Below the pieces are notes generated by a model. It made no database searches and was not told the origin of the DNA. It worked only from the letters and a program-made list of their open reading frames with translations. From the NCBI GenBank assembly GCA_025617745.1, contig CM046871.1, forward strand, positions 32,557,579 through 32,621,578: a stretch of DNA of 64,000 nucleotides, read 5' to 3'. This document shows, piece after piece, positions 1 through 12,700 of the stretch. How positions within the stretch are numbered: the first letter of the stretch is position 1; every line of letters starts with the position of its first letter. Source of the DNA: Heliocidaris erythrogramma (Eukaryota; Echinodermata; Echinoidea; Camarodonta; Echinometridae). A program made the translations under genes and the position numbers.

Positions 1-358
1 CCCGTAATCCTATTGTCCCCTTCGCCACTCACGCGCGTCAATACGCTACGGCCATCTTCCTCTTTTGCGAGCAATCCCAAGTAGAAAAATGTTGCTTGCA
101 AGGTGAGGGGAAGGAGGGAGGGTCATAGGTAGGTATATAGATTTATATAGTAAATAAGAAAATCAGTGCTGATTTTACAAGTATACCTATCCCTCAGTTT
201 AGTACCTGCTCACAATAGCATCGCATGTTCTAATACAATACCAATTCATAAACTCTCAATCACAAAAGCAGATGCTATGTCAGAAATGCTCTAGCATCAC
301 AGGAAAAGAAAGGTACTGAAAATCTGTTGTATGATAGGCAGGTCAAAAGCAAGAAACG

Positions 359-900
359 AAATTCTTAGGCATATTGATAGATTCAAATATTACTTGGAAT
401 AGTCACATTAATAATATATGCATGTTAGTGTCTAGAGGTACAGGAATTTTACACAAACTGAAATATTATCTTTCACAAAAAGCATTATTCATGCTTTATA
501 ATTCTTTTGTCTTATCGCATAATCCTACGTTAACATAATATGGGGAAATAGTAATACGACGATAATAAAAACATTTTTACGCCTCCAAAAGAAAGCACTG
601 CGTATCTGCACTTATTCAGCTTTTATAGCCCATGCGGATCCTATATTCTACAAATTGAAGACCTTGAAAATTCCTGATATTCATACTTTTCAAACTGCAA
701 TATTTATGTACAAATTTTCTGCAAAAACTATACCACAGTTTTTTTCGAAATATGTTTATGTACAATAAAGAGCTACATGCTTATCCTACACGCCATTCAT
801 CCGATCTCCGCTTAACAAATCCTATATTACTCCTAGCACATAAAACAGTGATTTACCTGACGTTATTACTCCTCATCTCTTTGTTCTTTTAAAGCTTCGC
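359..900 (+). pseudogene. LINE reverse-transcriptase 3' fragment (CR1/Jockey-like)
   Basis: From 359 the plus strand reads KFLGILIDSNITWNSHINN, followed by residues of the type LHKLKYYLSQKAL and LQKKALRICT. This is the segment that follows the catalytic palm of non-LTR retrotransposon reverse transcriptases. In-frame stops and frame changes appear from about 530 onward, so the copy is dead. No 5' part and no clear poly-A tail are visible. The family (CR1, Jockey or similar) is inferred from general resemblance only. Confidence 0.75.
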
Positions 901-1983
901 TTAAAAAATATCTCCTATCTAAATATTCATAATTCCCGCACTTTCACTCACACACGTGCACGCACTCGCATTTCACCTTAAAAAATGATATTCCGTAGAA
1001 CACGTTGTTTCTCTTTGTGACATCCCTTTCTGCAGACTCCAACTGGTGTCATGTTACTACTTTCTCCTGGCTGCTATCGCTTCAAGCTACTTAGCTTGTG
1101 ATGGCTGGCCCCTGCATTCACTTAATTTCGATATATTATTATATTTCAAGTTTAAGATTTCAGAATATATTTGTATATATATATTTTTTTTTTTCATTAC
1201 AATTTAAGTATATTAACTGTCGTAATTCTTGTTTATCAATCTTATAAATTGTATGATAAAGAAAAAAAATGTTAATACTTGTTTCATCAATAATGCAGAA
1301 ACAACTGCAAAAAAAGACAAAAAAAAACCAACTTGCCATTCACTCTCACTTGTCTCCATGCATGGGTGGTGCATGTGATGCCTCATTATCGGTTATTTGC
1401 CTATAATTAAATATCTTCTTCTTCTTGTAAATCTGACAACTCAGAGTCATCACTAGATGATGTATTATCAACTTGAAGAGATCTTTTACTCATGATAGAT
1501 AGCATGGGCGTTAATCGTTACGTAACTCTATTCATCATGGGGGGGGGGGGACGGCTATTGTCCCCCCAGCTAGATAGCAGCTAGATAGCCTTGGTGACCG
1601 TAATGTGAGTACCTGGACTGTATCTCACTCTTACTGCCACCTAGGTTACTGAAAAAATAGTTAGTTTGGTGTTTACAGTGGTTTAAAATGCTGAGGTACC
1701 AACGGTGGTACCTAAGTTGGTTCCCAGTGAGAATACCTGCACAAATTTTTTTTTACAATAAAACAAGAAATGAAAAATATTTTCTGTTACGCGTCACGTG
1801 TTTCACATTGGTTATTTTAGAAATTACAATCACGTGATCAAGAATTCAATTAGAAACAAAAATATATTCAAAATCATTAGATGAAATTTCTAATATAGGC
1901 CTACATTTAAAAGTGGCCACCTAAAAGGATTCCATCTTGAGTCGAGTTTGGGTAGAACTGAATCTGATATCAACATTAAACGA

Positions 1984-2040
1984 TTTGATGATGCTGATGA
2001 TGATGATGATGATGTTGCATGATGATGATGATGACGATGA
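1984..2040. repeat. (GAT)n microsatellite
   Basis: Interrupted GAT/ATG trinucleotide run. A long C homopolymer follows at about 2154-2178. The rest of 900-2640 is AT-rich with no gene that I can see. Confidence 0.85.
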
Positions 2041-2649
2041 AAGAGCCAGATGTATATAATAAAAATGACACTAACAAATTATGAGAATGCTGATGATAAT
2101 GGCAATGACGATCATAATGATGAGCTTCTTATAAATAGCGCCATTGCTTATAACCCCGCCCCCCCCCCCCCCCCCCCGCCCCTCGCGCTCCTCGCTCCCT
2201 GGGATCAGCCCCATTGCACGTTATTTCATCATTCATTAATTTATTTTTCATTCATAAGTTTCTTTCTCAATAAAATATCATTTGAAAAAGAAAAAAAACA
2301 GACTTCCTCCAGAGAAAGGGTAAACCCGGCTCGGTATCGGGTGAACTTTGTACTTTGAACTTTATTTCTATCGACCCCTTTCGGAGTATAAGAAAAGACA
2401 TATAGTAGTATTATAACATAATACATACCATGTTTAAATAAGATAGCAATAGGCCCTATAGGCAACAAAATCCAGAAAACTATGAAATCATAGTTTACAC
2501 AATAGGCCTACATGTGAATCATAACCTGAGTTTACAATGCGTGCCGTTATTACTGATACAAAATAATTTTAACAAACTTGGCAAGGTTTGACAGTGTTCT
2601 TATACGTGTTTGGTATAAAATAAAGTACACATTTTCAATGTGTTTGGGC

Positions 2650-2797
2650 CAGTGGCAGATCTACATAGGGGAAAACCGCCCGTGCCCCCTCTTTTGAAAC
2701 CTAACCGCGTACCTTAAGTTGAATGGAAAAAATCGCCCCCTTTTATACTTTTCCGGCTCTGTGCCCCCTCTTTTACAAAATCCTGGATCCGCCCCTG
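2650..2797. mobile_element. hAT-type MITE with 8-bp target-site duplication
   Basis: The left end reads CAGTGGCAGATCTA and the right end is the reverse complement of CAGGGGCGGATCCA. GTTTGGGC stands immediately on both sides (2642-2649 and 2798-2805). An 8-bp duplication with CAGNGGC termini is the hAT signature. The 148-bp body has no coding capacity. Confidence 0.85.
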
Positions 2798-3076
2798 GTT
2801 TGGGCGGTTTCTATACCGAGGTAGGCTATATTTGTCTCTTAAGCACACTCAAATAAGTAGTGAATTAAATTCGTCACCAATACTACCTACAATACATGTT
2901 TAGGGATGCCCTCGTATCTCTTACACAGGGTAATAAGTGATGACTGCCACATCTAAATTTACACAGATTTATTCGATCCTTTTCATCAAGACTCCAGATA
3001 AGGTTCTAAAACATGAACATCCTTGAAAATGCTATCATTTATACATGGACTATTTTCAAAATTCTCGTTGTGCCAG

Positions 3077-3428
3077 TGTTGCCACAGCTAAAAATCGAAA
3101 TTATGCCAAATCTCGTCCCAAATTATGCTAAATTGAGAAAAATTATGCTAGATCCATTTGAAGCGTAATTCAGGCGCCTGGGAACGATTTTCAGTCCAAA
3201 ATACTCTGACAAGCAAAAAAAAAAGAAAAAAAAGGGTCCTCATCATCAGCCTTAGATATCTGTTCTTAAAAGCAAATTCTCTATTTAAAGTCCGAAATTC
3301 AGAATTATGCTAGATCATAGTGAAAATATGCTAGATTTGGCCAAATTATGCCAGGAATAATGCTAGATTCCAAGAGGGTCAAAATTATGCTAAAACTGAG
3401 CATAATTATGCTAGATGTGGCAACCTTG
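3077..3428. mobile_element. MITE-like element with GTTGCCACA inverted ends
   Basis: Left TGTTGCCACAGCTA and right TAGATGTGGCAACCTTG are inverted. The interior is full of ATTATGCTAGA motifs in both orientations. CGTTGTGCCAG is repeated exactly on both sides (3066-3076 and 3429-3439), an unusually long 11-bp flanking duplication. It ends about 300 bp upstream of the LAMP-like start codon, so it may sit in or near that promoter. Confidence 0.7.
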
Positions 3429-3734
3429 CGTTGTGCCAGTCCGACTCGGTGCCGGGTAGGTAGGCGGTGTTCTTTCTGGACATGTCACGTGATCTCAGTA
3501 GGTCAGGTGCTGGTGAATTAATTTTAGCTGCTCATAGATCATGTATAGAGTTTGGCCCTAGCCTAGCCTAGCCATAGAGATACATACTATCTCTATGGCC
3601 CTAGCTAGCTAGCCTGTACTGTGCGCGTGTGCATGCGCATGCTTTAAAAAGCGTCAAGCTGACGTCGAGGCAAATATTTGAACAAGAAATCTGTCGGTGT
3701 ATGCGAAGAAGGAATACCACTTTCGCTGTCGACC

Positions 3735-6700
3735 ATGGCTGGCTTTTCTTGTTCTCAAGTTCTAGTGTTTCTAGGTAAGTCGTTTGATAGTGAATCATGC
3801 TTTCATTGTAACTTAGAATCTTAGATAAATGTTAGATACGATTGCGAATGTTGACTGCCTTGACTTGAGTGTTGTTGTTGAGGGGCACGGAATAAAACTA
3901 GTGTAGCCTGTAGGCCTAGGTAGTAGTAGCATGCGTGGTCCTAATTTCGCCCCCCTAACGACATTTTGAACGATTACGGGAGTAATACTTCATATAGATT
4001 GTTCTAAAAAACGCTGAACATATGTTAAAAATACTTGAGTTAAAAATGCGATGAAAATTGCGCGTCAATTCCTTCGCGTTCCTTCAGAAATGACGTCACA
4101 ATGGACACGTGTTCACCGACGCGCGCTGGATAAGGGTGTACTTAATTTCGCCCCCCCCCCCACTCCATCACAGTGACTATAGATGGCGTCAACATTCGCC
4201 AATATCGTCAACATTCGCCAACATCGTCAACATTTGCCATTACGAGAGCGACGTAGCTGGCAGCACAACATTACACACAAAATGGCGATTTCCATGAAAC
4301 GCTCGGACAGTGGGAATACGTCGTGGAAACATACATAATTTTCGACATTCTATGACTCTAGACATTCACTGGCGGTATGAAACTTCCATTTTAGTGATTT
4401 TCTACATTATTTTGATTAAAATACGAAATATTAAGCCAATACTTACATTTTTTGCCCTCATTTTTCTCCGTTGCCTTCGGCCTAAGCGTCATATAGTTTC
4501 TTACGCGTAGTCCCACGCGTTTAAATGCATTAAACGCGCTGGGTACCATTGTTGCGCTTGGGGGGCGAAATTAGAGCAAGGGCGAAATTAGGGCAACTGA
4601 TCATACTAGTACTAGTACTAGTAGTAGTACGGTATACTAATACTATAGTCTATAGAGTATAGTGAGTGTACTACCACTACCACTAGTACCAGTAATGTAT
4701 GATGGCTTTGTAGCCCCGGGACGCTGCCACATCGTGGCAGTGAGTGAAACCAGTACGATTCGGTGGGTCTCACAATTTACCAATGTTCAAATGACCATTG
4801 AAAATATGGCCATATAAGTTATTTTTTGAAATTGAAGTATCATAAATACGATGGCACTTACCTAAACAGACCTTCCGCAAATCAGCTTTTCCTAAAAAAT
4901 GTGTAGAATCGATGAATGTCACTTTTTACTCTCAATTTTCAAAACCATGCAGTCCCATTCGCCATGTTGTTGAAGCAGAAGCGAAAATAGGCACTTGCGC
5001 ATGCGCCTATGAATATTTATTACAACGACGGCATAGTTTTTGTCACAGGAATAATGAATATTCATATATCCACTGTGCTCCGGCGATCTCTATTCGCTCG
5101 AGCTCCTGCCTGCCACTCGTCTCAATGAATATTCATAATGCTCCCTTCTTGTCTGACGCATGCGCATTGCAAGCAAAACACGACCTACGGAAGTTTTTAG
5201 TACAGGCTTTTGGAGATAAATAGGCCTTTTTTGTATCATCCTCATTGAAAAGAAAGACGACAGTCAATCGTAAAGTATTGTAAGTATCTAAAGTAGCCTA
5301 AAATCAAATAATGTCATGTTTCATGGCTATCATTTTGACAAACGACCTTGTAATTAAGAGACATCCAAGCAATCAAAGGACTGCTGATCGCAGCCCGAAC
5401 ACGTAGTGTTCGGGCTGCCGCAGTAAGATGGCTTTGATGCCTTTACCTATACCGACCTCTTAACTATGTTTCCAACGACTACGGCAAAGATTCTTCATGA
5501 AACGTAATGAAAATTCATCAGACTATTACCCAAATACTGGGCAACAAGATCCAGGTACTAACGAGTGATAACACTTGCGCGTTCTTGTACAAATGACGTT
5601 GCAATAGAGTCATCTCATTTTACGCACAGACATGATAGAGGGAGAAGTGCGTTTTAATTACCGACCCCTGCACATAGTCAATGGCAATTTATGAAAAGAG
5701 ATTATTTTAATGAAAATATGAAAAATTAACAAAAAATTTATAATAAATACTTTTTTATTCCTCATCTTATTTTGGCTGTTCCCAACGTAGACCAAAAGCT
5801 TCAGTCTCTCTGTATCGTCGCTGTATCGTACACCTTGTTGGTGATACACGGTCGTACCGTCTGTCTATGGGAAGGTTGAGAAATGTCAGAAATATTAAAG
5901 ATTTCCCCATAACAGACGGGTATTTCTGTCTATTCCCAACGTTGCTAGGCATTCTACGCGTAGTCCATGGGTTGATTTGCAAGACGCGCGCTAGATGCCA
6001 TGATACGCTTAATGGTCGGTATTATGACTGGCCGGTATTATGACTGGCCGGTAGTAGGTGAAGTGATCATACACTACCAGACTAATGTAATGGGGTGTTG
6101 CAAGAAAGTTGCTATCAATTGCAAATTGTAAAGCAAATTAGAACGACCATTCTGAATGGTTCAGGGTCTGCCCATTCAAGAAGGTGTGCTTGCAACAATG
6201 ATTTTGATTGGTCAGTACCGATCAGTTGCAACTTGCAATCACTAATCAGTCGCAACTTTCTTGCAACACCCCATAACTTAACTCACTGTACGTTTATGCT
6301 TGCTTTTGAAGGCGGAATGGGCGTTTTGAAACACTCATCGTAAAAGCTCATTGTAAATGCAGCTCCGCTGGGTATTATTTTTGCTTCCCTTCTCCAGATG
6401 AATTCGGGCTCTGCAGCTGGATTCGCAAACCTGCAGATCCAAGTTTGGGCGCGCGCTTTTTCGAAACTGTATTCTAGACCTACCATGCCTACTGACTACT
6501 GTGATTTTTCGTGTCGCGATCTTGCACTGGTCACTAGACCACCTTTCCATGTATCCATGTCTCCCCTCTTGTAATGCAGACTCAAAATAGCGGCTGCGTG
6601 CGCTGTCTGCGATGCAACATAATCGAAACTATACGATGCAGTGCAGTGTTGGAGATGTCTGACAAAATTTCCATTAATGCTAAAGGTTGAGGTCTCAACT

Positions 6701-9700
6701 GGCTTAGTGCCATCTACGTTGACTTCTTGTTTAGCATGAATGGAAATTTCCATGGATACATATATAAACACTGAGTTCTCCAAAATTTTGTATCCAATAA
6801 TTTGCCTTTTTTTTCCGTTAATTCTTAAAATAAACATATTAACATTAGCATTCCAAAAGTTTCCCTAGGAGGAGATGCTATGGTGAAGAACCTTTCAATC
6901 GCGGGGGTCAACGGGAAAGGGTTTTTCCCACTTATCCAATGAACAAGATTATAATGCGTTTTTCCAGGGCATTTTTCATAACCTGCCAAACCAGCAAAAT
7001 TAGAATGGCGGATAAAAAATCCTGGCTTCCTGTAGTGTAAGGGCGTATAGCACACACCACGAATAGTGGTCATATTGACCACTACGCGATATGAATGCAA
7101 AAATAGTAGGTACTCTGTCGCATGTACTAAAGATATGGGGGGAAAATAAGATAAATATTTTAAATACTTCCTTTCAAATTCAGCTCTTAAAAATCTCACT
7201 CCTACCTCAAATGGCCGTGGAAATGGCCGTTAGGAAGAACTTTTGATATTTCCAGCAATATCCAAAGTCAAAATCATGTACGAAACCGAAGAAATCCTTG
7301 CCGATTTGTTATCGCGTTTCAAAATGGTGTACTGCCAGGCGTTCGGATGCTCCAATCAGTCGGGAAAAGTTAGGAAAGGAATGGAAACTCAAATTTCCTC
7401 CTTAACGCGTAATAATGGCGGCATCCGGGTACTTCTGGTCCGAGAGGTCCGACAAAATGTCACAGGGCGGGGCTTATCTGTTCAAAATGGCGACGCACAC
7501 GATCGATATACATGTAGGACCTTCTAACAGACGACAAAATGATATTTCTAACTACTTGTTGACGGCGTTAGGGGGGCCCAAATGTGTTGAAATTCGACAT
7601 ATATAATCAACAATGTGCCCTTCAACTAAACAGCTAACTAAATCGCCAGGGTTTACCTTCCCTTTAACTGTACAAAATTCTAGTTCCTGATCTCATACAG
7701 TATTAGAGATATGAGGCTCTAAACATGCATCTAAAATTTCAAAAATGAAATTTGACACCATGTTCGGTGACCTCGTACGCAGAAACGAAAGGTCAGTTTT
7801 GCATCCCAATTGATTTTTCTTTTAAAAAACCATCATTTTCATAAAACTCATTTCTTGGAACACGCATTGGTTGCTATGCGAGGCTGTATCTTAGCAACAA
7901 CTTGACCTTGGGGCAAAATATTTTGGGGTTTTCCGTCAGACACTCCGAGGAACATTTGGTGCGAGTTTAAAAAAAAATCGAAGGGGGTCGGGTGACAAGC
8001 ATTCGTTGATTTGACGTGGATTGACCCACATGTACGTTGTGGATTTGCCAATTTGTGTTTGATTGATTACAACTTTGATTACAAAATTCTTAATTCAAAT
8101 TTCTTATCAGATTTTGCTCAAACTTTCACTGATTTTTTAATTTTTTTAAAAACCAAGTTGATATCAGGGTGGAATCATGGAATCCACCCCCCCCCCCCCC
8201 GATATCTCAACCGTCGACCGCGCAATCATGCCGAAAATCGGCACAGGTCGTCCACAACGTAATCTACAAAGCTGTATAGTTAAATGCTCCGAAAAATGTT
8301 CACATTAATTATGCAAATTTATGCATGAAATCAAAATTTTGCTCTAAATCATTAAATAAAGCTCAAAAATATGCTAATATTTGGTCTATCCACTTTTTCC
8401 AGTATTCTTAGCAAATATACTTGAAAAAAAATTTGGTATCAAAATTGATTTCTTATTTTATTGTATTTAAAATTTCTTATGTATTTGTTTTTTTTACCTT
8501 TTTTTTTTTATTGTTTTTAGGGTTAAGGCTTTCTTCTTGCTCCCTTTCATGTGTCATGTCTAAGTTCCGACATATGCTCCGGGCTTTATGTCCGCAAAGA
8601 CAAAGGGTAAGAGTTTGAGTTACAGTTGGGTTTTATAGGTTTAGGTTTAGGTATATGGCGTTTGGTCCAGGGTTAAAGTTTACAAGATGGTGAGCGTACG
8701 GAATTGATGCAGAGCTCTTATCCCCAGAGCATGCATTTAATTGTACACCATCTAAGCCCAGTTTCACTTAATATACTTCTTACCTCATGTTTCTCCAATC
8801 ACTTTTTTTATTTCATTTGCAGTGGCAGGTCTAGCATGTTTCTCAGAAATATGTGGTGCTACAAACACTGCAGCTAAAAATAAAACAACTGCCCATCCTA
8901 CAACTACTGCTGCTCCAACAACTGCCCCTCCAACAACCACTGTCATGACCACTGCCAGCAACATGCCCACAGCAGCAAGCAACATGACCACAGCCAGCAA
9001 CATGACTACCACCACCAGCAACATGACCACAGCTGCAAGCAACATGACCACTGCTGCCAGCAACATGACTACTGCTGCCAGCAACATGACTACTGCTCCC
9101 AGCAACATGACTACCACACCAAGCAACATGACTACCACCACCAGCAACATGACTACCACACATATGGGTAAAAACAAATTTGTTTAAATGTGCAGAGCAC
9201 CAATTCATTATCAAATGTCACATCACTTTGGCTCCTTTAACCCCTAGCATGCTGTGGGTGGATATTCCCACAGCATGCGCATGATCCTTGTAGCTAGCCA
9301 TGGGTACCTTTATTTCATTAGAATGCAAAGTTCATGTATTGCCGAACATTTTGGCTTGTCTGACCTAGCAACACTCAATGTATGCAATCTGCTTTCCTGA
9401 AATTGAAATACAATCATCTGTAGGAAGTGAATGAAATAATTTCTTACAAGTTAAAAAGTTGGATTAAATTTGAATATGCATTACAAAAATTGCCTATTGC
9501 GTGTAACGTCCATTTGTAGGTGGGTGAATGTGATGGCCTTCGTTTGCCCAGAAATAAGAAATAAGGTTTTTATTGCCTTTTTTTCTTTCGTCACAAAATA
9601 AAGTAACAACATCTGCCCCAGAACAGCGATGGAAAGTGAAGGACAAGGATGGCAAACTGTGTATGCTGATGGACTTCGACGGAACAATAACATACGTAGG

Positions 9701-12700
9701 TTCACCATTAGTTTTAAAGTTTAAGTACAGGTCAGACCTCCCAGTAATGATGACATTAATGGGATGTTCAGTGCTGCCAACCTAAAATTGTATTCTTTAC
9801 CTTTTACGGTTGATAAGGGGGTATGGCGTTGTGTGTCACAGGCAAAAATTTAGAACAGTTCTTGTAACCCAGAGCCATAAATAGTTAATGCCAGTGGATA
9901 ACAAAAGGTTGTTCGAGGAGACAGGTGCAATGCATTATGGTAATGTTGTGTTCCAAATTAATTCCAGACATCCATAGATGTTGGTACCCCCTTATCAAGT
10001 GTAATATGAGCGAAACTGGGTGAGGAATTCGTACTAGTTGGCATGTCTGGATGTTTCATTAAAGGTCCACCCTACGGCTGCCCTAAGATACACAAGCATA
10101 ATCACACATACGCACAGCATAGTATGGGTGTACCTTTAATAGACCGCTTCGGTAATGTATGCAAATTTTATGCATACCTTTAAAAACAAAAGTTGTTCTT
10201 GACAAACCTGAAAGCTTGCCGGGCATAGTATACTATGAATACATCGTTGGGAGTGCGTTGTTGCGATCTGGCAACACAAAGGTTTTTATCGTGGTGTACG
10301 CACGAGGCGCAAGCCAAGTGTGTTATACACTACGATAAAAACCTGCGTGTTGCCGGATCGCACTAACGCACTAACTTACAACCATGTATTAAAAGTTTTA
10401 TAAAACGGGTCGGCAATATGATTATGTAGTCTACCTGGATGACATCACATAAGCACAGCCAACAAAAGTCATGCTCATTTCAGTGCGCACATGTAATCCC
10501 TGCGCTAAAATGACAATTAAACTATGCGATTTCATTGCGCAGCTCAGCCATGCTTTAGAGCCTCTTTGCTGTGCGTTGGTGCTTTTTTTTGGACGGTCAC
10601 GTGGTGTTATTTGACCAATCACGATGGCTACATTCTTGAACCCTTTTTATAACAACAAATAATGTACCGTATGCAAACTGGATTCCAAGCATTGAGGCTC
10701 ATTTATAAAAAGCATGTTCGTGGAATAACTCGTCACTAGGTGCTCAGAGAATATATGTGCATAAATTTGTATACATTACAGAAGCGGTCAATTGGATTCA
10801 GCAGCGTTCCGCCGCCGCGTCATGCTTGTGTGCACTCTAACTGCCACATTCCTTGATGGATTTCTTTCAAATTTGCATGGAGGTGTATCTTGGTGTAATC
10901 TAAAAACCTTATAGATTTTGGTGATGCTGCCCCCAGTGTTCTGTCTTTTATAGGGTAAAAGGCCATATTTTTGTGGATAGTTTGTGTGCGCCCTAGCGGT
11001 CACATTTCTCAACGGATTTTGTTCAAATTTTGCATGAAGGTGTCTCTTGGTATAATCTAGAACCTTATAGATTTTGGTGATGCTACCTCCAGTGTCCCGT
11101 CTTTTACAGGGTCGAAAGTCATATTTTGATAGATGTCTTGTGTGCGCTCTTGTGTGCCCTCTGACGGTCACATTTCTCAACGGATTTCGTTCAAATTTTG
11201 CATGGAGATGTATCTTGCTATAATCTACACATCTTTACTTTATGGTGATGCTACCCTCATTGTTCAGTCTTTTATAGGGTCAAAGGTCATTTGTCCATTT
11301 CGTGCACTCTGCATTTGACAGATTTATTTTAAATTTGGTATGGAAATGTATCTTGGTAAAGTTTATGCACCTATAGTTTGTGGTGATGCTGCCACCAGTG
11401 TCCCGTCTTTATAGGGTCAAAGGTCATATATACTTTGGAGGATGGCGTGGGTGCACTCTGTAGGCCATATTTCTTGATGGATTTCTTTCAAATTTTGTAT
11501 GGAGATGTATCTTGGTATAATCTACAAATGTATACTTTTTGATATTGCTGCCCTCATTGTTCCGTCCTTTATAGGGTCAAAGGTCTTATGTCTTTTGTGT
11601 GCTCTAACTGCCACATTTCTTGACGGATTTCTTTGAAATTTTATATGGAGGTGTGTCTTAATAGTGAAATCTACACATTTATAGTGTTTGATGATGCTGC
11701 CCCCAGTGTTCTGCCTATTTATTATAGGGTCAAATGTCATATTTTGGTTGCTGTCTTGCTTGTCATGCACTCTGGAAGACACATTTGTCAACTGATTTCT
11801 TTCAGATTTTGTAAGGAGGGGTCCATCATAGATTTCTCTAGACCTCTACAGTTTTTGGTGATGCTGCCCCCAGTGTTCCATCTTTTATAGGGTCAATGGT
11901 CATATTTTAGTGGATATCTTGTGTGCACTGATTGTGCAGGTCTCATTTCTTAACAGATTTCTTTCAAATTTTCTATAGAGATGCATTATACTCTAATCTA
12001 CACACATTGTTTTGGTGATGCTGCTCCTAGTGTTGACAATAGTCCGGGCCACTGGCAGCAATCTCTATGCCATCCTTTTGTTTGAGGGAAGGGAGGGGGG
12101 AGGTTCTTTGCCCCTCCTTCAAATCGCTGCCAGTGCCGGGGGATACATTCGCATTGCGCTGCAATGGACATTTCTGGTTGAAAATCTTGATATCATTATC
12201 GGTGAGGTCTCATCAGCCCTTTAGTGTTCTGTTTTTGACATTGTTTTTCTGTCTTAAATAAGTTATGAATCATTACAATGGTGCATTGTACAGGGTGTAT
12301 AAACCAGAAAAACATGAGCTAATTAACATGCGGTAGCAATCAATTCACTGAAAAGCACAAGTCACATTTGCACATAATGTATGTTGCCACATTTCACATG
12401 TACATTCAGATTGCTAAGATCACCGCTCCATTCAACCCTCAACAAAAAGGAGCCCCCTAAGTAAAATTTGGGGGCTATTATCAGGTCTCTGGGGGGCTCC
12501 ACTTTGAACGTTGTCCTCGTAACTTCTCATTCTTTAGTATGTGTACAGGAAGCAATGGTATGCCCAACGGGTGTTTGTTTGCCCCTTAAAGTCGGGTAAA
12601 CAATATATCTTTAGAAAATGTTTTTTGAGGTACATGTAGGCCTCAAGTTTGCGGGGGGGGGGGGACATTTTCATGATTTTTTTTTCAAACAAAAGTCGCC

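Noticed and set aside
4912-5223. 103-codon frame in LAMP-like intron 1
   Set aside because: No family resemblance, no conserved motif, and repeated ATGAATATTCAT palindromes suggest repeat DNA.
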